From: Ramlibacter monticola
GTDB taxonomy: Bacteria; Pseudomonadota; Gammaproteobacteria; Burkholderiales; Burkholderiaceae_C
Direction of reading: 5' to 3'
Assembly (NCBI RefSeq): GCF_016722785.1
Contig: NZ_JAEQNE010000005.1
Span: 186,001-250,000, forward strand
Length of the DNA stretch: 64,000 nucleotides
Numbering within the stretch: the first letter of the stretch is position 1; the number at the start of each line of letters is the position of its first letter. The translations under genes were made by a program, and so were the position numbers. Positions 34,596-43,093 of the stretch are shown here, piece after piece. Under the pieces are notes generated by a model. It was not told where the DNA came from. It was given only the letters and a program-made list of their open reading frames with translations, and searched no databases.

Positions 34596-35411
34596 TCAGG
34601 CCTGCGCCTTCGCATGCCCCTGCAGCCATTGGAACAGCAGGCGGTTGAAGCGCTCCGGCTGCTCCATCAGGAAGAAGTGGCTGGCGCCGTCGAAGATCTC
34701 GGTGCGCGCGTTCGGCAGCCCTTCGCTCAGGATGCGGGTGGCGGCGGGCGAGCAGATCGGGTCGGCCGCGCCCGCCATCACCAGCGTGGGCTGCCGGATG
34801 CGCGCCAGGTCGCCGCTGGTGTCGTGCGCCTGGCAGGCTTCGTTCTGCCGCGTGTAGCACGCGGGCAGCCTCGTCTCGCCGCCGATCAGCCGCTCGATCG
34901 CCGCGACCTGCTCCGGCCGCGAGTTGAAGAACTCCGCCGAGACGAAGTTCTGCACCGAATGGCGCGCGTGGTCGGCCCAGCTGCCCCGCCATTCGAGCGC
35001 CTCGCGCATGTTGGACAGCACCCGGCGCCCGAGCGGGTCGAGCCGGGCGAAGGAGGCGCACAGCACCAGGCTGTCGATCCGCTGCGGCGCCATCAGCGCC
35101 ATGTGCTGCGCGATCGCGCCGCCCATGGAGCGCCCGACCACCTGCGCGTGCGCGATGCCGAGGTGGTCCATGAGGCCCAGCGTGTCGACCGCGAGATCGC
35201 GGGTGCCGACCGGCTCGTCGACCTGGGTGCTGCGGCCGGCGCCGCGGTTGTCGAAAGCGACGACGCGGAAGTGAGGCTTCAGCAGCGCGAGTTGCGCGCC
35301 CCAGGCATGGAGGTCGCCCGCCAGCCCGTGGATCAGGACGATGGCCGGACCCTGCCCGGCTTCCACGTAGCGCAGCGTATAGCGGCCGATGCGGGCTTCG
35401 CCTTCCTTCAT
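34596..35411 (-). CDS. Alpha/beta-fold hydrolase (PcaD-like)
   Basis: 271 residues from the ATG at 35411, chosen because AAGGAG lies six bases upstream; an earlier TTG in frame has no ribosome site of its own. Complete catalytic set: Ser95 in VVGRSMGG, Asp in AGAADPICSP, and His in GASHFFLMEQPERFN, with HG oxyanion motif in IVLIHGLAGDLHAWG and the FDNRGAGRS turn. Close to 3-oxoadipate enol-lactonase and carboxylesterase types. It is 11 bp after the LivF gene of the importer, so it probably hydrolyses an imported ester or lactone. Confidence 0.9.
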   Translation of the reverse strand: MKEGEARIGRYTLRYVEAGQGPAIVLIHGLAGDLHAWGAQLALLKPHFRVVAFDNRGAGRSTQVDEPVGTRDLAVDTLGLMDHLGIAHAQVVGRSMGGAIAQHMALMAPQRIDSLVLCASFARLDPLGRRVLSNMREALEWRGSWADHARHSVQNFVSAEFFNSRPEQVAAIERLIGGETRLPACYTRQNEACQAHDTSGDLARIRQPTLVMAGAADPICSPAATRILSEGLPNARTEIFDGASHFFLMEQPERFNRLLFQWLQGHAKAQA

Positions 35412-35422
35412 CTCGCGCTCCT

Positions 35423-36142
35423 TCAATGCACGCCGAGGTGCCGCTGCAGCACGTCCTGCTGCTGCTCGAATGCGTCGCGGCTGCCGGAGAAAACGACGCG
35501 GCCCGTGTTGAGCAGCACCACGTCGTCGGCCAGCTTCATCGCCAGGCCCAGGTTCTGCTCCACCAGCAGGATCGAGATCTCCTTCTTCAGGTCCGCCAGC
35601 ACGTTGCCCAGCTCGCGCACGATCTGCGGCGCGAGGCCTTCGGAGGGCTCGTCCAGCAGCAGCACGCGCGGGCTGGTCATGAGCGCGCGCCCCACCGCCA
35701 GCATCTGCTGCTCGCCGCCGGAGAGACTGCCCGCCAGCTGCTTCTCGCGCTCCTTGAGGCGGGGAAAGATCTGCTGCACGTCCTCGCGGGTCCAGCGCCT
35801 GCCGCCGCCGGCTGGCGCGTGGCGGCGCGCCGCGACCTCCAGGTTCTCGCGCACGGTGAGCGTCGGGAAGATGCGCCGGCCCTGCGGCACGAAGCCCACG
35901 CCGTGGCGGCAGATCGCTTCCGGCGCAGCGCCCTGCAGCTCGCGCTCGCCGATGCGGATGCGGCCTGAGCGCGGCGGCAGGAAGCCCACCACTGCGTGCA
36001 TGCAGGTGCTCTTGCCGGCGCCGTTGCGCCCCAGCAGCGCCAGCAGCCGGCCCGGCGACAGCGCCAGCGACACGTCGTGCAGCACGTGGCTGTCGCCGTA
36101 GAAGGCGTTGACGCGCTCCAGCGAGAGGATGCTAGTGGCCAA
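35423..36142 (-). CDS. HAAT ABC transporter ATP-binding protein, LivF type (second importer)
   Basis: 239 residues starting with TTG at 36142 behind a GGGAG ribosome site; no ATG or GTG fits. Walker A GRNGAGKS, signature LSGGEQQMLAVGRALM, Walker B VLLLDEPSEGLAP, then the H-loop part LLVEQNL. It overlaps the LivG gene by 11 bases. Part of the HAAT system SBP-LivH-LivM-LivG-LivF. Confidence 0.92.
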   Translation of the reverse strand: MATSILSLERVNAFYGDSHVLHDVSLALSPGRLLALLGRNGAGKSTCMHAVVGFLPPRSGRIRIGERELQGAAPEAICRHGVGFVPQGRRIFPTLTVRENLEVAARRHAPAGGGRRWTREDVQQIFPRLKEREKQLAGSLSGGEQQMLAVGRALMTSPRVLLLDEPSEGLAPQIVRELGNVLADLKKEISILLVEQNLGLAMKLADDVVLLNTGRVVFSGSRDAFEQQQDVLQRHLGVH

Positions 36143-36872
36143 GGTAGATCTCCCGCGTGCGCGGATCGTCGACGACCTGCTGCCGCGTGCCGGCGGTGAT
36201 CACCTCGCCGTAGTGCAGCAGCGTGATGCGGTCGGCCAGCGCCAGCGCCACGTCCATGTCGTGCTCGATCATCAGCACGGTGATGTCGCGCGCGATCGAT
36301 CCCAGCAGCGCGTGCACGGTGCCGCGCTCCTCCGCCGAGAGGCCGGCGAAGGGCTCGTCGAGCAGCAGCAGCAGCGGGTCCTGCGCCAGCGCCATCGCGA
36401 TCTCGAGGCGGCGCTTCTCCCCGTAGGAGGTCTGCTCCAGCGGCAGCTCCGCCTTGTCGGCCAGGCCCACGGCTTCCAGCTGGCGCAGCGCGCGCTCGCG
36501 CAGCGGCCGGTGCCCGCCGAAGCCGCCCCAGGGACGCCAGCGCATGGGCGACTTGCCCATCAGCGCAAGCATCACGTTGTGCAGCAGCGTGTCGCGGCCG
36601 AACAGGGTGAGGATCTGGAAGGTGCGGGCGATGCCCTGCTGGGCCCGCGCGGCGGTGGGCGACGGCGTCACGTCCCGGCCCGCGAGCCGGATGCTGCCGC
36701 TGTCGGGGCGCAGGTCGCCGGCGATCAGGTGAAACAGCGTCGTCTTGCCGGCGCCGTTGGGGCCGATGATCAGGTGGCGCTCGCCGGGCTCGAGCCGCAG
36801 GTTCACTCCGCGCGTGACCTTGAGGCCGCCGAAGGACCGCGTGAGCGCCTCGACTTCCAGCACCGCGGTCAC
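36132..36872 (-). CDS. HAAT ABC transporter ATP-binding protein, LivG type (second importer)
   Basis: 246 residues from a GTG at 36872 with GGAGG seven bases upstream; longer starts would translate the repeat region. Walker A GPNGAGKT, signature variant TSYGEKRRLEIAMAL, Walker B LLLLLDEPFAGLS, H-loop VLMIEHDMDVAL. It is separated from the LivM gene by 142 bp holding two palindromes, unlike the tight spacing elsewhere in the operon. Confidence 0.92.
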   Translation of the reverse strand: MTAVLEVEALTRSFGGLKVTRGVNLRLEPGERHLIIGPNGAGKTTLFHLIAGDLRPDSGSIRLAGRDVTPSPTAARAQQGIARTFQILTLFGRDTLLHNVMLALMGKSPMRWRPWGGFGGHRPLRERALRQLEAVGLADKAELPLEQTSYGEKRRLEIAMALAQDPLLLLLDEPFAGLSAEERGTVHALLGSIARDITVLMIEHDMDVALALADRITLLHYGEVITAGTRQQVVDDPRTREIYLGH

Positions 36873-36921
36873 GGGGTAACCTCCCCCAGGCTCCGCACTG
36901 CGTGCTCCGCCACACCTCTCA

Positions 36922-36953
36922 CCCCACAAAAATGCGGAAGCATTTTTGTGGGG
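36922..36953. repeat. 14-bp perfect inverted repeat inside the importer operon
   Basis: CCCCACAAAAATGC-GGAA-GCATTTTTGTGGGG, in the LivM-LivG gap. The AT-rich inner stem makes a strong hairpin in RNA and could act as a processing or attenuation site. Confidence 0.75.
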
Positions 36954-36964
36954 ACCCCAGAGTC

Positions 36965-36986
36965 CCCCCTCCGCAAGCGGAGGGGG
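36965..36986. repeat. 10-bp perfect inverted repeat, REP-like
   Basis: CCCCCTCCGC-AA-GCGGAGGGGG, 11 bp from the preceding palindrome. Together they look like one inserted palindromic unit inside the operon. Confidence 0.65.
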
Positions 36987-37014
36987 CGAGCGCCTTCGGG
37001 CGGCCGTGCGGCGC

Positions 37015-38007
37015 TCACGGCACTTCCTTCAGGGTCATGTCGGCGACCGCGCCCGCGGGCTCCGGCCGCGGCCGCCGCGCGCGCAGGCGCTTCCCCAAGC
37101 GCTGCAGGCCGGGCACGATGCCCCCCGGCACGAACAGCACGATCAGCACGAACACCACGCCCAGCAGCATGATCCAGCGGTCGATGTAGGCGCTGGCCAC
37201 GTTCTTCAGCAGCACGACCAGCGCCGCGCCCGCGACCGGCCCGGCGAGCGTGCCGGGCCCGCCGGCGATCACCATCAGCAGCATCTCGGCGGAACTCGCG
37301 ATCGACAGGCTGTGCGGGCTGATGAACTGCTGGTAGTAGACGTACATCAGGCCCGCCACCCCGCCGAGGAAGCCACTGGCGGTGAAAGTGAACCAGCGGA
37401 TGCGCCACACGTCGTAGCCGAGAGTGCTCATGCGGCGCGGCTGGTCGCGCGTGCCGCGGATCGTGGCGCCGAAGGGCGAGCGCACCAGCACGTGCAGCAG
37501 CAGGCACACCAGCGCGAACACGATCAGCGCGAACCAGTAGAAGGCGCGCGCCTCGTTGAGGTCCCAGCCGAAGGGGGCGGGTCGCTTCAGGCCCGACAGG
37601 CCGTTGTCGCCGCCGGTCACGCTCGCCCAGCGATAGGCGAGGCCCCACAGCACCTGGCCCAGCGCCAGGGTGATCATCAGGAAGCTGAGCCCCGAGGCCC
37701 GCAAGGCCACCAGCCCGAAGACGGCCGCCATCACGCCGGTGAAGCCCAGCGCGGCCAGCGCCGCGGCGAGATGGCCCCACTTCAGGTTCAGCACCAGCCA
37801 GGCGCTGGCGTACGCCGACAGCCCCAGGTAGCCCGCGTGGCCCAGCGAGGTGAGTCCCGCATAGCCCACCAGCAGGTTGAGGCTCAGGGCGAACAGGGCC
37901 GCGATCAGGACCTGGCTGGCGAGGTTCACGTAGTAATCGCCGCCCAGCCAGAAGGGCGCGCTCCCCAGCGCCAGCGCCGCCAGCGCGATCGCGGCGAGCG
38001 GCTTCAC
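37015..38007 (-). CDS. HAAT ABC transporter permease, LivM type (second importer)
   Basis: Inner-membrane permease, 330 residues, starting with a GTG at 38007 that overlaps the LivH stop (GTGA). It opens KPLAAIALAALALGSAPFWL and carries the LivM landmark LNLLVGYAGLTSLGHAGYLG and the cytoplasmic loop RSPFGATIRGTRDQPRRMSTLG. About eight to ten TM segments. The C-terminus is a basic, Pro-rich tail. Confidence 0.92.
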   Translation of the reverse strand: MKPLAAIALAALALGSAPFWLGGDYYVNLASQVLIAALFALSLNLLVGYAGLTSLGHAGYLGLSAYASAWLVLNLKWGHLAAALAALGFTGVMAAVFGLVALRASGLSFLMITLALGQVLWGLAYRWASVTGGDNGLSGLKRPAPFGWDLNEARAFYWFALIVFALVCLLLHVLVRSPFGATIRGTRDQPRRMSTLGYDVWRIRWFTFTASGFLGGVAGLMYVYYQQFISPHSLSIASSAEMLLMVIAGGPGTLAGPVAGAALVVLLKNVASAYIDRWIMLLGVVFVLIVLFVPGGIVPGLQRLGKRLRARRPRPEPAGAVADMTLKEVP

Positions 38008-38864
38008 GCGCTGATCCTCCCGAACAGCCCGCGCGGGCGCGCCGCCAGGATGACCACCATCGGCAGGAACAGGATGATGTACGCCAGGTCGGGCAGCAGC
38101 ACCTGGCCGAAGGTGTAGATGAAGCCGACCACGAAGCTGCCGACGAAGGCGCCGAACAGGCTGCCGAGGCCGCCGAGGATCACCACCACCAGCGCGAGCG
38201 GCAGCGTGTCGGCCTCCATGCCGGGGTAGACCGAGAGGATGGGCGCGGCGACCACGCCGCCGATGCCGGCCAGCGCGGTGCCCAGCGAGAACACCAGCAC
38301 GTACAGCCAGGGTGCGGGGATCCCGACGCTGCGCGCCATCTGCATGTCGTCCACGCTGGCGCGGATCATCATGCCGATGCGCGTCTTCTCCAGCAGCAGC
38401 CACAAGGCGATCGCCACCGCGATGGCGAACAGCAGCACGGCCAGCCGGTAGAGCGGGAAGGCCAGGCCGAACACGCGCACCGCGCCCTGCAGCGCGGCGG
38501 GCGGCGAGACCGGCTGCGGGTCGCCGCCCCAGAACCAGAGGCAGAAATCCGCGATCACGAAGGCGATGCCCAGCGTGGCCAGCACCTGCGACAGCGGGTT
38601 GCCGGCCAGGCGCCGCAGCACGACGCGCTCGACGACGGCGCCGAGGCAGCCGACCGCGAGGCCGGCCACCAGCATCGCCACCACGAAGGACGCGCCGCTG
38701 CGCAGCACGCTCAGCCCCACGTAGGCGCCCAGCATGAAGTAGGCGCCGTGCGAGAGGTTGGCGATGCGCATCAGCCCGAAGATCAGCGAGAAGCCCGCCG
38801 CCAGGATGAACAGCACCCCGCCGAGGGCAAGGCTGTTCAGGCTTTGGATGAGCCAGAGGTTCAT
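38004..38864 (-). CDS. HAAT ABC transporter permease, LivH type (second importer)
   Basis: Inner-membrane permease, 286 residues. Standard LivH opening (LIQSLNSLALGGVLFILAAGFSLIFGLMRIANLSHG) and the loop EKTRIGMMIRASVDDMQMARSVG. Starts 27 bp after the substrate-binding protein gene and overlaps LivM by four bases. Confidence 0.93.
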   Translation of the reverse strand: MNLWLIQSLNSLALGGVLFILAAGFSLIFGLMRIANLSHGAYFMLGAYVGLSVLRSGASFVVAMLVAGLAVGCLGAVVERVVLRRLAGNPLSQVLATLGIAFVIADFCLWFWGGDPQPVSPPAALQGAVRVFGLAFPLYRLAVLLFAIAVAIALWLLLEKTRIGMMIRASVDDMQMARSVGIPAPWLYVLVFSLGTALAGIGGVVAAPILSVYPGMEADTLPLALVVVILGGLGSLFGAFVGSFVVGFIYTFGQVLLPDLAYIILFLPMVVILAARPRGLFGRISA

Positions 38865-38891
38865 GCGCTTGCGGCCGTCGGCGTGCGGGGT

Positions 38892-40142
38892 TTACTTCTC
38901 GAGGTTCTTCGCCGGCGGCCAGTCGCGCGAGTACACCGGATTGGCGAGGAACTCCTTGCGGTCGTAGTGCCAGAACTGGCTCACGTCGGGATAGGTCTTG
39001 ATCACCGTGTTCACCAGCTTGCCGTCCTTGCGCTCGACCTTGCGGATGTAGACGTCCATCACCGGGTTGCCCAGCGCGTCGAGCTTGAGCGTGCCGCGCG
39101 GGTCGTTGGTGAGCTCCACCTTGCGCAGCGCGTCCATCAGCGCCTGCCTGTCCTCCACCTTCCCCTTCACGGCCTTGGCGGCCTCCTCCAGCATCAGGGC
39201 CGCGCCGTAGGCGCCGATCGAGTAGTAGCCCGGGTCGTCCTTGTATTCCTTGCGCATCGCGTCCACGAAGTGCCTGTTGCTGGCGTTCTGCACGCCGGCG
39301 GAGTACCAGCCGGAGGAGACGATGTTCAGCGCCTCGTCGCCCATCATCTTGAGCACGCCTTCGTCGACGGTCGTCATCGCGCCCAGCACGGGGATCTTGC
39401 CCTTGAGGCCGTACTCGTTGTACTGCTTCAGGAACTTCACGCCGTTGCTGCCCGCGAACGCGGCGAACACGGCGTCGACCTTCGGGTCGATCTGGCTGAT
39501 GTAGCTGCCGTAGTCCGCGACGTTCAGGGGCGACCACAGCTTCTGCACCACCTTGCCGCCGTTCTCCTCGAAGGTCCGCTGGAAGCCGGCCGCGATCTCG
39601 TGGCCGAACGCGAAGTCGTCGGCGACGATGGCGATGCGCTTGTACTTCAGGTCCCTGGCGGCGTACTCGCCCAGGGGATGGTTCGGCTGCGCCGACGTGC
39701 CCACCGCGCGCACGAACCACGGGTTGGGCTTGCGCTGCGTCAGGTCCTCGGCGGCCGCCGAGGGCGAGATCACCGGGATCTGCACCTTGCGGATGTAGTC
39801 GTCCACGGCCAGGGCCTCGAACGCCGCCAGCGGGCCGATGATCACGTCGACCTTGTTCTTCTCCACCAGTTCCTGGGCCTTGGTCTTGGTCACGGCGGGC
39901 TGGCCGCCGGTGTCGGCGACGAACAGTTCGACCTTGCGCCCGGCGATGGTGTTGTTGCGCTCCTTCAGGAACAGCCGCAGGCCGTCCTCCATCTGCTTGC
40001 CGCCGGCGGCCAGCGCCCCGGACTTGATGGTGAGGAAGCCGAGCCGGATCGGCTCGTCGCCCTGCGCGGACGCGCCCAGGCTGAAGGCCGAGGCCGCCAT
40101 CAGCATCGCCGCGGACCTCCTGGAAAGCTGAAACATGAACAT
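38892..40142 (-). CDS. ABC transporter periplasmic substrate-binding protein (second HAAT importer)
   Basis: Periplasmic receptor, 416 residues from the ATG at 40142, which has AGGAGA seven bases upstream. Signal peptide MFMFQLSRRSAAMLMAASAFSLGASA, then PIRLGFLTIKSGALAAGGKQMEDGL of the type I periplasmic-binding fold. First gene of the operon SBP-livH-livM-livG-livF-hydrolase-hydrolase, divergent from a GntR gene with TGATATCTCA sites in the gap. The ligand may be an ester- or lactone-containing acid, judging from the two hydrolases; inferred only. Confidence 0.9.
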   Translation of the reverse strand: MFMFQLSRRSAAMLMAASAFSLGASAQGDEPIRLGFLTIKSGALAAGGKQMEDGLRLFLKERNNTIAGRKVELFVADTGGQPAVTKTKAQELVEKNKVDVIIGPLAAFEALAVDDYIRKVQIPVISPSAAAEDLTQRKPNPWFVRAVGTSAQPNHPLGEYAARDLKYKRIAIVADDFAFGHEIAAGFQRTFEENGGKVVQKLWSPLNVADYGSYISQIDPKVDAVFAAFAGSNGVKFLKQYNEYGLKGKIPVLGAMTTVDEGVLKMMGDEALNIVSSGWYSAGVQNASNRHFVDAMRKEYKDDPGYYSIGAYGAALMLEEAAKAVKGKVEDRQALMDALRKVELTNDPRGTLKLDALGNPVMDVYIRKVERKDGKLVNTVIKTYPDVSQFWHYDRKEFLANPVYSRDWPPAKNLEK

Positions 40143-40185
40143 CCTGATGTCTCCTGGGTGCTTGCGCACTGCTTGTTGGACGCCC

Positions 40186-40201
40186 GCCTGATATCTCAGG
40201 C
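40186..40201. promoter_or_regulatory. GntR operator candidate, site 1 (importer side)
   Basis: GCCTGA-TATC-TCAGGC, a perfect 6-bp inverted repeat with core TGATATCTCA, 43 bp upstream of the SBP start codon. The same 10-bp core recurs at 40311-40320 in the same direction. Confidence 0.7.
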
Positions 40202-40308
40202 TCGCGAGGCAGGCACCTTACTAGTCCGCCCGTCCGCGTCCAATGCGGGAATTCCATGAGAGGAGAAAGGCTCGCCGCGGGCTGCCGCGCTGGTTAAGAT
40301 GCGGCGCT

Positions 40309-40322
40309 CGTGATATCTCACG
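40309..40322. promoter_or_regulatory. GntR operator candidate, site 2 (regulator side)
   Basis: CGTGA-TATC-TCACG with the shared core TGATATCTCA, 15 bp upstream of the GntR start codon. The pair fits control of both divergent units by this regulator. Confidence 0.7.
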
Positions 40323-40337
40323 AAGTCACAGTTCCGC

Positions 40338-41039
40338 ATGAGCCTGATGTCCGTCCCTGTTCCCGTCCCCGCCGCCCCCGAACCCGCCAGCCGCCTGCTG
40401 CGGGAGCAGATCTACGAGCAGCTGCGCGCGGACATCCTGAATTGCCGGATCGCGCCCGGCGCCGAGATCCGCGAGGGCGAACTGGCCCTGCGCTTCGGGG
40501 TCAGCAAGTCGCCGGTGCGCGACGCCCTGATGCACCTGCAGCGCGAGGGCCTGGTCCAGACGCTGCCGCGCCAGGGCTACCGCGTGGCCTCCGTGTCGCT
40601 GGCCGACGTGGACGACATGTTCCACCTGCGCGCGGCGCTGGAGCGCGCCTGCATGGAGCGCATCGTGCGCCACGCCGACGACGAGCAGCTCCGCACGCTG
40701 GACCGCTTCCGCCGCTTCGAGCCGGCCGAGTGGTCGGGCGGCTTCATCGCCTACAACCGCGCCTTCCACCGCACGCTGGCCGAACTGGCCCGCAACGCGC
40801 GCATGCGCGACCACCTCACCGACCTGATCGACCAGATGGAGCGGGTGGTGCGCGTCAGCGTGGCCAACGTGAAGGAAGGCGATCCGCAGACGGTCGTGCG
40901 CGAGCACGGCGCGATGATCGACGCGCTGCAGGCGCGCGACGGACGCCGGGCCGAGCGCCTCGCCGAACGCCACATCGCCACCGCCGGCAAGCGGGTGCAG
41001 ACCGCCCTGTCGCGCCTGGTGGTGCCGGGGCGAACCTGA
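40338..41039 (+). CDS. GntR-family (FCD-type) transcriptional regulator
   Basis: 233 residues. Winged HTH near residues 24-90 (REQIYEQLRADILNCRIAPG, LALRFGVSKSPVRDALMHLQREGLV) then an FCD domain (YNRAFHRTLAELARN; VREHGAMIDALQARD). Divergent from the second HAAT importer and upstream of an aldehyde dehydrogenase, so it likely regulates both. The ligand is probably the imported acid. Confidence 0.92.
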   Translation: MSLMSVPVPVPAAPEPASRLLREQIYEQLRADILNCRIAPGAEIREGELALRFGVSKSPVRDALMHLQREGLVQTLPRQGYRVASVSLADVDDMFHLRAALERACMERIVRHADDEQLRTLDRFRRFEPAEWSGGFIAYNRAFHRTLAELARNARMRDHLTDLIDQMERVVRVSVANVKEGDPQTVVREHGAMIDALQARDGRRAERLAERHIATAGKRVQTALSRLVVPGRT

Positions 41040-41067
41040 TTCCCAGATCCGAAAGAGAGGCTTCCGA

Positions 41068-42588
41068 ATGACTGCAGCCGACGCGCGCGTGAAGGTCCAC
41101 GGACTGTTCATCGACGGCACGGAGGTGCCCGCCGCGAGCGACGAGCACCTGGACGTGCTCAACCCCGCCACCGGCGAACTGCTGGCGCGCATCAGCCACG
41201 CGACGGACGCCGACGTCGACCGCGCGGTGCGCAGCGCCCGCGCGGCGTTCGAGGCGAAGGAATGGGCCTCGATGTCCAACCGCACCCGCGCCAGATTGAT
41301 CAACAAGCTGGCCGACGTGTTCGAGGCGCACCTCGAGGAGATGTTCACGCTGGAGACAGCCAACAACGGCCGCTCGGTCAACGAGACGCGGGCGCAGATC
41401 TCGCGCCTGCCGGACTTCTTTCGCTACAACGCCGGTCTCGCGATCGCGCGCCGGGACGCCGTCATCCCGGTGGACGGCAACTACCTGAACTACACCGTCC
41501 GCACGCCGGTGGGGGTCGTCGGCAATTCCACGCCCTTCAACCATCCGCTGATGATCATGGTGAAGTCGCTCGCGCCCACGCTGGCTTCGGGCTGCACCAC
41601 GGTGGTCAAGCCCTCGGAGTACACGCCGCTCACCACCCTGCGGCTGGCGCAGCTGTTCGTGGAGGCGGGCCTGCCGCCCGGCGCGTTCAACGTGGTCACG
41701 GGCCTCGGCCCCACCACCGGCAAAGCGCTGGCCGAGCACCGCGGCATCGCCAAGTGGGTGCTCACCGGCGGCACGGAGGCCGGACGCATCACCGGCTCGC
41801 TGGCCGGCCGCAACTTCGCCCACCAGACCCTGGAGCTCGGTGGCAAGACGCCGGTGCTGGTCTTCGACGATTTCGACGTCGACCAGGCGGTGAACTACGC
41901 CGCCTTCGGCGCCTTCATCGGCGCGGGCCAGACCTGCATCTGCGGCAGCCGGCAGATCGTGCACGAGCGCGTGTACGACGAGTTCGTCGAGAAGCTCGCG
42001 GCCAAGGCGAAGACGATCCGCATCGGCAACCCCGTCGATCCTTCGGTGCAGCTCGGCCCGGTGGTGTCGAGGCGCCAGCAGAACCGCGTGCTCGAATACA
42101 TCCGCATCGGCCTGGAGGAAGACCAGGCGCGGCTGGTCGCGGGCGGCCGCGTGCCCGCGGACCCCGCGCTCGCCAACGGCTTCTTCGTGGAGCCCACCGT
42201 GTTCGCCGACGTCACGCCGCGCATGCGCATCTTCCAGGAGGAGGTGTTCGGCCCCTTCGTTTCGGTGAGCCGCTTCGCCACCGAGGACGAAGCGATCGCG
42301 ATGGCGAACGATTCCGACTTCGGGCTGGCCGGCGCGATCCGCACGAGCAACGTCACGCGCGCGCATCGCGTCGCCGCGCGGCTGAAATGCGGCATCGTGT
42401 GGGTCAACGATCACCACCGCCTGGACCCGGCGTCGCCATGGGGCGGCGTGAAGGACTCGGGCATCGGACGCGAGTGCGGCACCGAGTCCTTCGACCAGCA
42501 CTTCGAGACCAAGAGCGTGATGATCCGGCTCGACGATGCGCCCTTCGACTGGTACCGCGACACGGCCAGCCAGCGCCGGCTCAACTAG
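41068..42588 (+). CDS. NAD(P)-dependent aldehyde dehydrogenase
   Basis: 506 residues, ATG preceded by GAGAGG, 28 bp after the GntR gene. Catalytic Asn158 is in an unusual STPFNHP context instead of PWNFP; Glu256 is in LELGGK and nucleophile Cys290 in GAGQTCICGSR. The cofactor loop reads LTGGTEAG in place of FTGST. It belongs to the branch that includes benzaldehyde- and hydroxymuconic-type dehydrogenases annotated in soil bacteria, but the substrate is not clear. The gene is probably co-regulated with the divergent importer and hydrolases. Confidence 0.9.
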   Translation: MTAADARVKVHGLFIDGTEVPAASDEHLDVLNPATGELLARISHATDADVDRAVRSARAAFEAKEWASMSNRTRARLINKLADVFEAHLEEMFTLETANNGRSVNETRAQISRLPDFFRYNAGLAIARRDAVIPVDGNYLNYTVRTPVGVVGNSTPFNHPLMIMVKSLAPTLASGCTTVVKPSEYTPLTTLRLAQLFVEAGLPPGAFNVVTGLGPTTGKALAEHRGIAKWVLTGGTEAGRITGSLAGRNFAHQTLELGGKTPVLVFDDFDVDQAVNYAAFGAFIGAGQTCICGSRQIVHERVYDEFVEKLAAKAKTIRIGNPVDPSVQLGPVVSRRQQNRVLEYIRIGLEEDQARLVAGGRVPADPALANGFFVEPTVFADVTPRMRIFQEEVFGPFVSVSRFATEDEAIAMANDSDFGLAGAIRTSNVTRAHRVAARLKCGIVWVNDHHRLDPASPWGGVKDSGIGRECGTESFDQHFETKSVMIRLDDAPFDWYRDTASQRRLN

Positions 42589-42862
42589 GCCATTGCCGCG
42601 AAGGTTTCTCCATGGGCCATCCGTGCGGAAGCTTTCGCACTGCAACATAAAGACGCGAATCTCCTATGCAGCGATGAGCGTCTTTCTCCTCTGCGGAACC
42701 GTGGTTCACTGCGTTGCTGGCTGTTGCGTCGCAGCATTTCGATCCGTTACCACGTAAAGCCCCTTCTCGCTACGAACGGTCTTCGCAATGTCACGAAGGC
42801 GTCCTAGCATGGCTTCGATTGCACGAAGAACCAGCAGACGCGCGACGCAGGAGAGACCCTGG
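42589..42862. other. Intergenic region, lower GC than surroundings
   Basis: About 270 bp with noticeably more A/T than its neighbours and no convincing gene. A small stem GTGCGGAAGC/GCTTTCGCAC lies around 42632-42648 and could end the aldehyde dehydrogenase transcript, though no T-run follows. The promoter of the next small gene is probably here. Confidence 0.5.
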
Positions 42863-43093
42863 ATGACATCTGCCGAATACCGGATCGAAAGCAGCCAACC
42901 CATCGCCGGCCGTTTCTGGCCCGCCAACGGATCGCGGCACTACGCCGTGAGTGATCGCGCCCTGGCCGTGAGCCTCGCCGCGAAGAGTTTCACCTCCGCC
43001 GACGAAATCCGCGTGGTGCACGTGCCCACCGGGGAAGTCGTGTTCCGCAAGCCGGCGAGCCGGCGCGAGTGGAGCAGCAGCGACGACCTCTGA
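42863..43093 (+). CDS. Small hypothetical protein, 76 residues
   Basis: ATG at 42863 preceded by AGGAGAG eight bases upstream; a longer in-frame start at 42788 adds a low-complexity basic stretch with no ribosome site. The sequence MTSAEYRIESSQPIAGRFWP ... EIRVVHVPTGEVVFRK looks like a compact beta-rich cytoplasmic domain. I do not recognise the family. It is convergent with the iron-transport permease, whose stop lies one base away. Confidence 0.65.
   Translation: MTSAEYRIESSQPIAGRFWPANGSRHYAVSDRALAVSLAAKSFTSADEIRVVHVPTGEVVFRKPASRREWSSSDDL

Noticed and set aside
37015..40257. A single 1080-codon minus-strand gene covering the second importer
   Set aside because: The frame simply joins an out-of-frame shadow of the binding protein and LivH genes to the true LivM frame; the real genes overlap it with clear motifs and starts.
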